Part shown: in pieces, positions 7,737 to 16,161 of the stretch
Position numbering within the stretch: the stretch's first letter is position 1
Layout: each line of letters begins with the position of its first letter
Translations under genes and position numbers: made by a program
Assembly (NCBI GenBank): GCA_021802825.1
Contig: JAJZRG010000001.1
Span: 177,614-241,613 of the forward strand
Source of the DNA: Chloroflexota bacterium
Lineage (GTDB): Bacteria; Chloroflexota; Limnocylindria; Limnocylindrales; CSP1-4
Length of the DNA stretch: 64,000 nucleotides
Direction of reading: 5' to 3'
Notes under the pieces: model-generated
What the model was told of the DNA's origin: nothing
Database searches by the model: none
Seen by the model: only the letters and a program-made list of their open reading frames with translations

Positions 7737-8305
7737 CCTCCGGCCGCGCAATGACCTCTGGCCGCCCTGCGATGCGCCGCGGGCGGGCGATGCCGATCGC
7801 CCTCGCGCTCGGTCTCGCGCTCGCCGCCGCCGCCTGTGCTTCATCGGGGCCCGGCGGTCCGGCGAGCACCCCCGGACCCGGCGCCACGTCGTCGCTCGTG
7901 CCGGCCGAGGAGGGGAGCCCCGAGCCCTCCGAGTCGGCCGAGGCGTCGGACGGCCTCACCTCGCCCGTACGCGGCCTCGTGCTGCACGTAAGCCTCGCCG
8001 GGCTGGGCAAGGTCACGGGCTTCCGACTCCTCACGCCCGACGGGACGCAACTGGACTTCACGATGGGCGTCCAGGAGAACGCCGCCGAGTTCCCGGCCGC
8101 GCACCTCTCCGAGCACATGGCGGGTGCCCAGCCGATCCTCGTCTACTTCCGGCGGTCGGGCTCGGACCTCGTGGTCTACCGGCTCGGGGACCCGCCCGAC
8201 TCGGGCTCACCGCAGGCCATCCCCTCGGGCTCGGGCCTGCCGTCGGACACGCCCATGGGCTCGCCATTCCCGGCCGATCACTCGGCGGTGCCGGCCGCTT
8301 CATAG
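7733..8305 (+). CDS. secreted lipoprotein, unknown function
   Basis: A 190-residue predicted lipoprotein: a basic N-terminus (MRRGRAM) leads into a hydrophobic stretch and the lipobox LAAAAC, with the acceptor Cys at residue 35 from the ATG at 7733 or 22 from the ATG at 7772. The start at 7772 gives a signal peptide of normal length, but 7733 overlaps the pyrE stop and is coupled. A Ser/Pro/Glu-rich linker follows. One folded domain of about 90 residues starts near GLVLHVSLAGLGKVTGFRL and has beta-rich character. The end is Pro/Ser-rich. Residues 75-150 could be a small beta-barrel. No family was recognised. Confidence 0.6.
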   Translation: MTSGRAMTSGRPAMRRGRAMPIALALGLALAAAACASSGPGGPASTPGPGATSSLVPAEEGSPEPSESAEASDGLTSPVRGLVLHVSLAGLGKVTGFRLLTPDGTQLDFTMGVQENAAEFPAAHLSEHMAGAQPILVYFRRSGSDLVVYRLGDPPDSGSPQAIPSGSGLPSDTPMGSPFPADHSAVPAAS

Positions 8306-8350
8306 GCGCGGCACTTCGCGTGCGCACGCAGGCGAAGGCCCTCGCCTCGA

Positions 8351-9322
8351 CTACGACGCCGCGATCTTGGCGATGATGTCTGTGAGCTCCTGCTGGCTGA
8401 TCACGCCCTCGAAGGAGCCCTGGACGATCCCGTTGCGGTCCACCGCGAACACCCACGGCTCGGTCGGCAGGCCCCACGCATTGGACACGTTGGTCGGCGT
8501 CAGGTTGCCCTGCGCGTCGAGCACCGGCTGGAGCTGGCCGTCGGCGTACTTGAGCACGTACGGCTCGACGTTGATGAACGCCACCGAGGCGGGTGCGCTC
8601 GCGCGCGCCGCCTTGACGATGTCGAGCGTGGGCCCGCACTGGGCGCTCTTGCAGAACGCCGGCGTCGCGAACACGAGGATGAACGGCGTGTGCCGGGCGA
8701 GCGCCTGGTCCACCGACACCTGGTAGAACGCCGGGTCGGGGTGCTGGTCCGTCGAGATCTGGCGGACGTCGCCGCCCACGTCGGCCAGCGTCGGGGTCTT
8801 CAGGGCTGGCGCGCGGTCGCCGATCGAGATCACCGTGGGCTTGAGCAGCACCTGGAACGGGACGCCCAGCGCCTGCTGGCTGCCGCCCTTGGGCTGGATG
8901 ATGAAGATCGCCTTCCAGTCGCCGGCCGACGCGAATGTGACATGGGTGATGTACTCGCCCCGCAGGCCCTGAATCGCCCACACGAAGGTCCCGGGGACGG
9001 CCGCGGTGGGCTCGGTGGTGCCGGGGGCGATGAACGAGACCGATGCCGCGAGGTCGGGCGAGCCGACCGGCTGCTGAGTCTTGGGGTTCAGGAACGAGAA
9101 CACGAACCGGTTGTCGCCCACTGCCAGCTGGGAGCTGATGATGACCGGGAAGACCGAGCCGACAGCCGTGCTGGAGCCCGGGATCGCGACCCCCGTGATC
9201 GACGGGTCAGGCGAGGCCGGACCCTGGGTGACGACGACGAAGCCGCCGGGATCGGTCGGCTTGCATGCCGAGGCGACGAATGCGACGGCGAACACGAGGG
9301 TGACGAAGGCGGAGCGGCGCAT
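8351..9322 (-). CDS. lipoprotein with C-terminal thioredoxin-like domain
   Basis: This 323-residue protein begins with a lipoprotein signal (lipobox FVASAC, Cys20). It then has an Ig-like, beta-rich region of about 130 residues and, from about residue 165, a thioredoxin-fold domain. That domain starts IGDRAPALKTPTL, as in the redoxin/TlpA family, and carries Cys224 and Cys229 in PAFCKSAQCGP, a CxxxxC spacing instead of CxxC. The ending WGLPTEPWVFAVDRNGIVQGSFEG matches thioredoxin-like lipoproteins. It acts outside the membrane. Because it is divergent from the heme A synthase gene, a role in copper delivery or cytochrome oxidase assembly (Sco-like) is plausible but inferred. Confidence 0.7.
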   Translation of the reverse strand: MRRSAFVTLVFAVAFVASACKPTDPGGFVVVTQGPASPDPSITGVAIPGSSTAVGSVFPVIISSQLAVGDNRFVFSFLNPKTQQPVGSPDLAASVSFIAPGTTEPTAAVPGTFVWAIQGLRGEYITHVTFASAGDWKAIFIIQPKGGSQQALGVPFQVLLKPTVISIGDRAPALKTPTLADVGGDVRQISTDQHPDPAFYQVSVDQALARHTPFILVFATPAFCKSAQCGPTLDIVKAARASAPASVAFINVEPYVLKYADGQLQPVLDAQGNLTPTNVSNAWGLPTEPWVFAVDRNGIVQGSFEGVISQQELTDIIAKIAAS

Positions 9323-9328
9323 GCTGTG

Positions 9329-9334
9329 AGCCTA
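9329..9334 (-). promoter_or_regulatory. -10 box of the thioredoxin-like lipoprotein gene
   Basis: TAGGCT on the minus strand, 6 nt before the ATG at 9322; leaderless arrangement. Confidence 0.4.
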
Positions 9335-9371
9335 GCGCCAGCGTCCTGGATGCGCTCGCGGGCCGCCTGCG

Positions 9372-9377
9372 TAGAAT
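9372..9377 (+). promoter_or_regulatory. -10 box of ctaA-ctaB
   Basis: TAGAAT. It overlaps the upstream-most ATG at 9376, so that ATG cannot be in the mRNA if this box is used. It therefore favours the GTG at 9421. Confidence 0.45.
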
Positions 9378-9420
9378 GGCGGCGTCCACCCCGGTCCTCC
9401 CGAGGTCTGTCGTCCCTGCC

Positions 9421-11313
9421 GTGACCCGCTACCACAAGCTCGCCCTCGCAACCGTCGTCTCAACGATCCTGCTCGTGGCCATGGGCGTCATCGTCCGCGC
9501 CACCGGCTCCGGGATGGGCTGCCCTGACTGGCCGCTCTGCAACGGGCAGCTGATCCCGTCGACGACCGACTACCGGCCCTGGCTCGAGTGGATCCACCGC
9601 GCCATCGCCTCGATCATCGGCTTCGAGATCCTGGGTCTCGCGAACCTCGCCGTCCGCCACCTGCGCGATCGGCGATCGATCCTGTGGCCGACGCTGTTCG
9701 CCGTGGTCCTGGTCGGCTTCCAGGCGTACCTGGGCGAGGAGACCGTCCGGCTCGGCAACTCCGGCCCGTCGGTGCTGGCCCACCTCGCGAGTGCGATGGC
9801 CCTGCTCGGGCTGCTGACCTACCTGACGGTGCGGGTGCGCTACCCCGGGCGGATGGTCGGGGAGGGCGCCAGCCAGCGCTTCACGCTGGTCGCGACGCTC
9901 GCCGCCGCGTCCATCTACGCGCTGCTGCTGTTCGGCTCCAACGTGATGGCCAATGACGCGGGCGCCGTGTTCACCGACTGGCCGCTCATGAACGGCGGGA
10001 TCAGCCCCGCCACCGCGCCGGGCCTGCCGCCCGTCGTCGCGGGCCTGTACGAGATCCAGGCGCTCCACCGGTACGTCGCGGGGATCGTGGCGCTCATCGT
10101 CTGGGCCACGGCGATCGGCGCGTGGCGAACCCAGAAGGCGCGGCCGGGGATCGTGCGCGTCGCGCTCTGGATGGGCGCGCTGTTCACCGTTCAGGTGGCC
10201 ATCGGCGCGTTGCTCGTGTTCACGGCACTCGCGCCCTGGGCGCGGACGCTCCACGTCGTCGTGGGCGCCGTGGTGTGGGCACTGTCGGTCGCGCTCGCGG
10301 TGGCGTCGTACTACGAGGCGCGCACAGCGGGTGCGACGATCCCAGCCGGCGAGGGCCCGGGCACCAGCGACGGCGGCGACGGGAGCGGGACCCTCAGGAA
10401 GCACTCGACCGGCGACACGGTGCGGGCATACATCGCGCTCACCAAGCCCCGGATCATCGAGCTGCTGCTCGTGACCACCATCCCGGCGATGGTCCTCGCG
10501 ACGCGCAACCTGCCCGGGATGAACGCCCCGGAGTGGTTCAGGCTCGCGTTCTGGACGCTCGTCTGCGGCTCGCTCGCCGCGGGGTCGGCCAATGCGATCA
10601 ACCAGTACCTCGACCGCGACATCGACCTGCTGATGTCGCGCACCCGACGCCGCCCGCTGCCCGCGAACGACGTCACCCCCGAGAACGCGATGGTGTTCGG
10701 CATCGCGCTCGGCATCATCTCCGTGTCCGCGATGGCCTTCTTCGTCAATCTCGTCGCGGCCTTCCTGACGCTGCTCGCCATCGCGTTCTACGTGGTCGTC
10801 TACACCATCCTGCTCAAGCGCAACACGTCCCAGAACATCGTCATCGGCGGCGCGGCTGGCGCCCTGCCTCCGGTCATCGGCTGGGCGGCGGTGACCGGGC
10901 GGATCGAGATCCCCGCGGTCGTGCTGTTCCTGCTCGTCTTCTACTGGACCCCGCCGCACTTCTGGGCGCTCGCGCTCCGGATCCGCAAGGACTACGAAGC
11001 GGCCCGAATCCCGATGCTGCCGGTGGTCAAGGGCGTCCCCGAGACGACCCGCCAGATCGCCCTGTACGCCGTGGTGCTGGTAGCGATCAGCCTCGCGTTC
11101 TACCCGATCGCGGGGATGGGGCTGGTCTACCTCGTGGCCGCAGTGGGTCTGGGCGCCGTGTTCCTCTGGCGCGCCTACGTCCTGTGGACGCAGGGCACGT
11201 CGCCCGACGGGTCGCTCACGCAGTCGATCCGGCTCTACAAGTACTCGATCAGCTACCTCACGCTGCTGTTCGCGGCGGTCATGGTGGACGCGCTGGTCGT
11301 CGTCCGGATCTAG
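9421..11313 (+). CDS. ctaA-ctaB: fused heme A synthase and heme O synthase (protoheme farnesyltransferase)
   Basis: One 630-residue membrane protein carries both late steps of heme A synthesis. The first half is CtaA/Cox15-like: GSGMGCPDWPLCNG after helix 1, and four helix-borne His in EWIHRAIAS, LAHLASA, ALHRYVAG and LHVVVGA, the usual heme ligands. A 45-residue Gly/Ser-rich linker follows. The second half is CtaB/CyoE-like: LTKPRIIELLL, NQYLDRDIDLLMSRTRRRPL (the Mg-prenyl-diphosphate Asp-rich motif) and YWTPPHFWALAL. The GTG start at 9421 is preferred because the ATG at 9376 overlaps the -10 box. Such fusions occur in Chloroflexota and some other bacteria. No oxidase genes are in the window. 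Confidence 0.92.
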   Translation: MTRYHKLALATVVSTILLVAMGVIVRATGSGMGCPDWPLCNGQLIPSTTDYRPWLEWIHRAIASIIGFEILGLANLAVRHLRDRRSILWPTLFAVVLVGFQAYLGEETVRLGNSGPSVLAHLASAMALLGLLTYLTVRVRYPGRMVGEGASQRFTLVATLAAASIYALLLFGSNVMANDAGAVFTDWPLMNGGISPATAPGLPPVVAGLYEIQALHRYVAGIVALIVWATAIGAWRTQKARPGIVRVALWMGALFTVQVAIGALLVFTALAPWARTLHVVVGAVVWALSVALAVASYYEARTAGATIPAGEGPGTSDGGDGSGTLRKHSTGDTVRAYIALTKPRIIELLLVTTIPAMVLATRNLPGMNAPEWFRLAFWTLVCGSLAAGSANAINQYLDRDIDLLMSRTRRRPLPANDVTPENAMVFGIALGIISVSAMAFFVNLVAAFLTLLAIAFYVVVYTILLKRNTSQNIVIGGAAGALPPVIGWAAVTGRIEIPAVVLFLLVFYWTPPHFWALALRIRKDYEAARIPMLPVVKGVPETTRQIALYAVVLVAISLAFYPIAGMGLVYLVAAVGLGAVFLWRAYVLWTQGTSPDGSLTQSIRLYKYSISYLTLLFAAVMVDALVVVRI

Positions 11314-11639
11314 TTCGGCGAGGGCCGCGAGTCAGCGGATGCGGCCGGCCCGCTCGATCTGCGCGATGAGCGCGTCGGGCGAGGGCGGCCCGTCGAGCAC
11401 GCCAGCCAGCTGCTTGCTCGAGGGGACACTGGCGCGGCGCGAAATGGTGTTCTGAGGCCCAAGGTTGCCCGGTTCTGAGGCCCACGGGTACCCGCGCCGA
11501 GCATCGTGCCCGCGCGGGGAGTGGGCGGGCGGCTCGGGCGCGCCGTAACGTCGAGCCGGATCAGGCGCACGCGCCTCGCGGTGCGTGCTCATGACGGCAT
11601 GGTTGCGCTGGGCGATGCCCACTGTGTCACGATCTCCGG
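11314..11639 (+). other. intergenic stretch without a convincing gene
   Basis: 326 bp. It holds a 23-bp imperfect tandem duplication (11449-11494). The minus strand could encode a tail-like peptide ending SKQLAGVLDGPPSPDALIAQ at 11332; it resembles the end of a small regulator but has no start or family match, so it may be a remnant. Confidence 0.4.
11449..11494 (+). repeat. 23-bp imperfect tandem repeat, two units
   Basis: Units 11449-11471 and 11472-11494 both begin GTTCTGAGGCCCA and end CCCG, differing only in the middle. Confidence 0.6.
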
Positions 11640-13196
11640 ATGGAGCTCACCTTCCTGGGCGGCGCCCGCACGGTCACCGGGTCGCGCCATCTGGTCGACA
11701 CCGGCCGGGCCAGGGTGCTCGTCGACTGCGGGATGTTCCAGGGGGGCCCCGCGGAGGCCGTGCGCAACCGCGTCCCGCTGGGCGTTGACCCCGCGTCGCT
11801 CGACGCCGTCGTCCTCACCCACGCCCACCTCGACCATTGCGGACTGCTGCCGCTGCTCGTGCGGGAGGGGTTCCGGGGCCGAATCGTGTGCACCGCGGCC
11901 ACCGCCGAGCTCGCGAGGCTGGTCCTGCTCGACTCCGCGAAGCTCCAGGTGGAGTTCGCCAGGCGCGCCGTGCGTCGGGACCGCCACCACCCGGACCGCG
12001 CAGCGGCGGACGAGGCGCGCGAGGAGCGGCTGTACGACGCCGCCGAGCAGCTGGCGGCCGAGGGCGCCGCGAGCCCCGGCGGCCCCGACCCCGAGGAGAT
12101 CCTGCGGTCGGCCGGGCCGCAGGTCGAGCTGGACTTCGACGAGCCGCTGTACACCGAGGACGACGCCCAGGCCACGCTGCCACACTTCGCCCCGGTGGCC
12201 TACGGGGTCGAGACGGAGGTGGCGCCGGGCGTCCACATGACGCTGCTCGACGCGGGCCACATTCTGGGCTCGTCCATCGTGCGGATGCGCCTCGCCCGGA
12301 GCACGGGCGGCCGGGACACGGTGGTCGTCTTCTCGGGCGACCTCGGCCGGCCCGGCACGCCGATCCTGCGTGACCCGACGCCGGTCGATTCGGCCGATGT
12401 CGTCCTGTGCGAGAGCACCTACGGCGGGCGCGAGCACGAGGTCGCGGAGAGATCGATCGAGCTGCTCGCCGGCACGATTCGCGAGACCGCGCGGCGCAAG
12501 GGCGTCCTCCTGATCCCCTCGTTCGCCATCGGGCGCACGCAGGAGATCGTCTGGGAGCTGCACCGACTGGTCGACGCCGGGCAGATCCCGCAGCTGCCGC
12601 TGTACCTCGACTCGCCGATGGCGAAGTCGGCCTCGGACGTGTACCGCCGCCACCCCGAGGCGTACGACGAGGAGACGGCCGCGCTCCTCCGCGCGAACGA
12701 GGCCCCGCTCGACTACCCGGGCCAGCACGTCGTGCGCGACTACCAGGAGTCGGAGCGGATCGCGCGCACACCGCCGCCGTACGTGGTCGTCGCGTCGAAT
12801 GGGATGCTCACCGGCGGCCGGTCGGTGGGCCACGCGTCGCGCCTGCTCGACGATTCGTCCGCGACCATCCTGTTCGTGGGCTACCAGGGCGAGGGGACGC
12901 TCGGCGGCCACCTCGTCCGGGGCGCCACGACCGCGCGCATCGACGGGCGCGAGATGCCCGTGCGGGCGACGATCCGCTCGCTCGGCGGGTTCTCGGCCCA
13001 CGCCGACGAGCCCGAGCTGCTCGCCTGGCTGGGTGGCTTCATCCGGGGCCGCAAACCGGGCGACCCGGGCGTGCCCGCGCACGTGTACCTCGTCCACGGC
13101 GACCCGCCCGCGCAGGAGGCGCTCGCGCCCAAGGTGGCTGCGCTGGGGCTGACCGTGGACGTGCCCGCCTGGGACCAGACGGTCTCGCTGGACTAG
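11640..13196 (+). CDS. metallo-beta-lactamase/beta-CASP RNA-processing-type hydrolase
   Basis: A 518-residue soluble protein of the beta-CASP metallohydrolase family, whose members cleave RNA (or rarely DNA) with two zinc ions. It starts directly with the fold (MELTFLGGARTVTGS). It has the zinc motif LTHAHLDHCG near residues 58-67, later ligands in LLDAGHILGSS and FSGDLGR, then CESTYGG, the beta-CASP insertion from about residue 255 (PSFAIGRTQE, YLDSPMAKSA, VVASNGMLTGGRS), and a C-terminal RMMBL-like part with LGGFSAHAD and VYLVHGDPPAQ. A CACGAT box ends 6 nt before the ATG. It is monocistronic. The family is sure; the RNA target is unknown. Confidence 0.88.
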   Translation: MELTFLGGARTVTGSRHLVDTGRARVLVDCGMFQGGPAEAVRNRVPLGVDPASLDAVVLTHAHLDHCGLLPLLVREGFRGRIVCTAATAELARLVLLDSAKLQVEFARRAVRRDRHHPDRAAADEAREERLYDAAEQLAAEGAASPGGPDPEEILRSAGPQVELDFDEPLYTEDDAQATLPHFAPVAYGVETEVAPGVHMTLLDAGHILGSSIVRMRLARSTGGRDTVVVFSGDLGRPGTPILRDPTPVDSADVVLCESTYGGREHEVAERSIELLAGTIRETARRKGVLLIPSFAIGRTQEIVWELHRLVDAGQIPQLPLYLDSPMAKSASDVYRRHPEAYDEETAALLRANEAPLDYPGQHVVRDYQESERIARTPPPYVVVASNGMLTGGRSVGHASRLLDDSSATILFVGYQGEGTLGGHLVRGATTARIDGREMPVRATIRSLGGFSAHADEPELLAWLGGFIRGRKPGDPGVPAHVYLVHGDPPAQEALAPKVAALGLTVDVPAWDQTVSLD

Positions 13197-13207
13197 CGCC
13201 CCGATCC

Positions 13208-13224
13208 GCCGGCCCCTCGCCGGC
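13208..13224 (+). terminator. hairpin after the beta-CASP gene
   Basis: GCCGGC, 5-nt loop, GCCGGC, 12 nt after the stop at 13196. There is no following T-run, so factor-independent termination is uncertain. Confidence 0.4.
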
Positions 13225-13409
13225 TGAGTCGCGTCAGGGTCGGGAGCGCCCCCCGCGCGCACGGGCCGCGGGGGTCCCGGGCGGCAGCGGCGGGCGACTT
13301 CAGGGACGGGACGCTACGCAGGCCAGGGACTGGGCAGTCGGGACCCGAGCGCGCCCCGGCCGCCCGGCCCGGACCGCGCATCGCCCGCGCCCCGGCCGCC
13401 CGGCCCCGG

Positions 13410-13415
13410 TATCGT
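13410..13415 (+). promoter_or_regulatory. -10 box of the membrane protein gene at 13424
   Basis: TATCGT, 8 nt before the GTG at 13424. It overlaps the competing TTG at 13415 and thus argues against that start. Confidence 0.45.
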
Positions 13416-13423
13416 TGACGCTC

Positions 13424-14218
13424 GTGCTGCTGTTGCTCAAGCTCACGCTGACCCCGCTCCTAATCGGCGGCGCGAGCCTCGCGTCGCGGCGATGGGGCCC
13501 GGCGGTCGCCGGCTGGATCGTCGCCCTCCCGCTCACCTCCGGCCCCGTCCTGTTCTTCGTCGCGCTGGACCACGGCCCGGAGTTCGCGGCGGCCGCCGCC
13601 GTGGGGACGATGCTCGGCCTCGGTGCGATCGTGGCGTTCAGCCTCGGTTTCGCGGCCGCGGCGTCGCGCGGCCCCGCGGCAGCGCTCGTCGTGGCGGTGA
13701 CGTGCTACGTCGTGGCCGGGTTCGCCCTCCAGTCCGCCGCCGGGGTTCCGCTGCTGCTGCTCGGGGCCCTGGTCACGCTCGCGATCCTCGTCACGCTCCA
13801 GGTGCTGCCGCCCGCCACCGGTGGCCCCTCGGCCCGTCGCCACCCGTCCTGGGACATGCCCGCGCGCATCATCGTCGGCACGGTGCTCGTCGTCGGCCTG
13901 ACGACCATCGCCCCGCTGCTGGGGCCGACGGTGTCGGGCATCGTCACCACGTTTCCCGTCTACGTGTCGGTGCTGTCGGTGTTCGCCTTCCTGCACGGCG
14001 GCCAGTCGGCCGCGATCGGCACGCTGCGTGGCGCGCTGATCGGGCTGCCGGGCACGGTCGCCTTCTACCTGCCGATCCACTACCTCCTTGCCGGGGCCGG
14101 CATGGCGGCGGCGTTCGGGCTCTCGCTCGCGATCACCGCGGCCATCGGGGCGATGGCGCTGCCCCGGGCGCGCGGGATCGGGTCCGCGCCAGACGAGCTC
14201 GACGTCGAGATGGTCTAG
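13424..14218 (+). CDS. multi-pass membrane protein, unknown function
   Basis: A 264-residue, very hydrophobic protein with about eight predicted helices. The N-terminus starts in the membrane (LLLLKLTLTPLLIGGASL), then RRWGPAVAGWIVALPLTSGPV. The centre has a short polar stretch (GGPSARRHPSWDMP), and later TIAPLLGPTVSGIVTTFPVY. The duplicated GPxVxGxxxxxPxxxxP-like phrases in the two halves suggest an inverted-repeat or duplicated topology, as in small transport families, but I did not recognise the family. The C-terminal 20 residues are acidic. The start at GTG 13424 is decided by the TATCGT box; TTG 13415 is the alternative. It is convergent with the GGDEF gene. Confidence 0.6.
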   Translation: MLLLLKLTLTPLLIGGASLASRRWGPAVAGWIVALPLTSGPVLFFVALDHGPEFAAAAAVGTMLGLGAIVAFSLGFAAAASRGPAAALVVAVTCYVVAGFALQSAAGVPLLLLGALVTLAILVTLQVLPPATGGPSARRHPSWDMPARIIVGTVLVVGLTTIAPLLGPTVSGIVTTFPVYVSVLSVFAFLHGGQSAAIGTLRGALIGLPGTVAFYLPIHYLLAGAGMAAAFGLSLAITAAIGAMALPRARGIGSAPDELDVEMV

Positions 14219-14290
14219 GCCGCAGCGGGGGCCCGACGCGGTGGCGGCTGGGCGATGCGCACGGCTGCGGGGCGCCCGGCTGTTCGATGG

Positions 14291-15883
14291 CTACGTGCGC
14301 GGCCCCGCGGCCCCTCGTCGGGCGTGCTTCGCCCCGTACATCAGGCGGTCTGCCTGGCCGATGAGCTCGTCGAGGCTCTGCGGCTGCGTGGGATCCAGCA
14401 CCGCGAGACCCAGGCTGAGCGAGAGCGTGAACTCCCGACCCGGCTGCCCGTTCGCCCTCTCCACGCCGTCCGCCACGCGCCGCACGAACAGATCCCCGTC
14501 CATGGGCGAGATCTCGGGTGCGAGGATCGCGAACTCGTCGCCACCCAGTCGGGCCACCAGATCGGCCTCACGGAAGGAGCCCGTCCGCAGGAGGCCCGCG
14601 ACCTCGCACAGGGCGCGATCCCCTGCCTCATGCCCGAGTCGGTCGTTGATGTCCTTGAGGCCGTCGAGGTCGGCGAACAGCAGCCACAGCCGGTTGCCGG
14701 TCCGGATCGACGTGCGGATCTGCTGCTCCCCGAGGGTCATGAATCCGCGGCGGTTCAGCAGGCCCGTCAGCTCGTCGGTGTTGGACAGGGTCCGAATGGT
14801 GTCAACGATCCGATGGTGCTCGGACACGTCCCGCAGCACCACGAGGCTCCCCGCAGCCCGCCCGCGCATATCCGCGATGGGCGCGATCCGGACGCTCAGC
14901 CAGCGGCTGGCATCGGACGGGGCTACCGGCCCGATGCCAGCCGACGCCGCGGCTCGATGCGGCGGCTCGCCGGGTCCCATCGGCACCTCCAGGTCCCGGT
15001 CGCCCGTCCCCTCGAGCACGTCGACGAGCCCGGGGACATGGCGCAGGACGCGACGTGCGTCTTGCCCGACGCGATCAGCCGGGACGCCCAGCAGACGCGT
15101 CGCGGAGAGGCTGAGGACGGCCAGTCGCCCTTCGGTGTCCAGGACGAGCACGGCGTCAGCAAGGGCGTCGAGGAGCGTCGGCCAGGCCAGGGGCACCAGG
15201 TCGAGCAGTCGGTACCGCAGGATGGCCCAGGCGCCGATGATGCCCGGAACCGCGAACGCGATCGAGCTCAGGTCGGCATGGACGGAGGTCCCGAGGCCCA
15301 GCGTGTAGAGGACGCTGCCGACGACCGGCACGAGTGTGGCCCCGACGGCGAGCCGCAGCCTCGGCGTATAGACGGCCGGGTATCGGAAGATGGCGACGAC
15401 CAGCACGACGAGCCCCACCGCGAGGAGGCACTCGGCGTAGGCGGCCTGGACCCAGAACCACGGTCCGTGCTCGTAGACGGCGGTGACGCCGCCCCACGCA
15501 TCGATCAGCGTCACGCCCGGCCGTAGCAGGTGGTGCGACTCATTGGTCGCCGCCATGCCAACCGTCACCACAGGCATGACCGCCAGGAGCGCGATGCGGG
15601 CTGGCGTCAGCCACCCGTCGAGCCGAGTCCAGGCACTGACGAACAGCAGGTACAGGAGGGGTGCGCTCTCGATGCCCGGGTAGGCGATGACGGCCCACGC
15701 GACCTTCGTCGACAGGTCGGTCACGATCGCCTCGAACGCACTCGCGACCAGCCACCAGGCGATGGCGAGCATGAGGAACGCGAGTTCCCGGGCACCAACC
15801 GTTTGCCGCTGGCGCCAGGCTAGGATCGCGACGGCTGCGGAGAGGCCCGCCGAGACGATGTATGAGAGGACGAGCAGGCTCAA
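14291..15883 (-). CDS. 7TM-PAS-GGDEF diguanylate cyclase
   Basis: A membrane sensor of about 530 residues that probably makes cyclic di-GMP. The N-terminal ~220 residues contain seven hydrophobic segments of the 7TM sensor type found in front of histidine kinases (SLLVLSYIVSAGLSAAVAIL onwards). A PAS-like domain follows (DAVLVLDTEGRLAVLS near residue 240, with RDVSEHH closing it). The GGDEF domain has TDELTGLLNRRGF, FADLDGLKDIND and an intact RLGGDEFAIL active site. I chose the TTG at 15883 because GGGGAG lies 10 nt upstream. An open frame runs further to 16096 but is Arg/Pro-rich non-coding-like sequence. No RxxD inhibitory site was evident. Confidence 0.85.
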   Translation of the reverse strand: MSLLVLSYIVSAGLSAAVAILAWRQRQTVGARELAFLMLAIAWWLVASAFEAIVTDLSTKVAWAVIAYPGIESAPLLYLLFVSAWTRLDGWLTPARIALLAVMPVVTVGMAATNESHHLLRPGVTLIDAWGGVTAVYEHGPWFWVQAAYAECLLAVGLVVLVVAIFRYPAVYTPRLRLAVGATLVPVVGSVLYTLGLGTSVHADLSSIAFAVPGIIGAWAILRYRLLDLVPLAWPTLLDALADAVLVLDTEGRLAVLSLSATRLLGVPADRVGQDARRVLRHVPGLVDVLEGTGDRDLEVPMGPGEPPHRAAASAGIGPVAPSDASRWLSVRIAPIADMRGRAAGSLVVLRDVSEHHRIVDTIRTLSNTDELTGLLNRRGFMTLGEQQIRTSIRTGNRLWLLFADLDGLKDINDRLGHEAGDRALCEVAGLLRTGSFREADLVARLGGDEFAILAPEISPMDGDLFVRRVADGVERANGQPGREFTLSLSLGLAVLDPTQPQSLDELIGQADRLMYGAKHARRGAAGPRT

Positions 15884-16161
15884 CTGATCACGGCTCCCCG
15901 GTCCGCCGCGACAGTGTCGCGTGGGAGCCCATGGTAGGCCAGCCCCTGTGGGCGCCGCCCGGCGCGACGGCGGCCGGCCCCAGTGGGGGCGCCGCCGGAG
16001 GCGGTGCTGCACGCGAGCACAGCCGGCCCGTCCGCAAGGGGCCGGAGGGACCATGACACGCCGGCCCCGGCCGTCGCACATTCGGGGCCACATCACCGCG
16101 GGTTGCCGCCACGGCGCACCCGCGGTGTCCGCGTTGGCTGTGGCGCTGCTGGAGTCCGGCG

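Noticed and set aside
9376..9420. Earlier ATG start for the CtaA-CtaB protein
   Set aside because: The ATG lies inside the TAGAAT -10 box, and CtaA proteins normally begin about ten residues before the first helix, which fits the GTG at 9421.
11332..11622. Possible antitoxin-like or regulator gene on the minus strand
   Set aside because: Only the last 25 residues look protein-like, and the frame crosses a tandem repeat. No start signal or partner gene was found.
15884..16096. N-terminal extension of the GGDEF protein to 16096
   Set aside because: The added 71 residues are Arg/Pro/Gly-rich and look like GC-driven open frame. A TTG with a good ribosome-binding site sits right before the first membrane helix.
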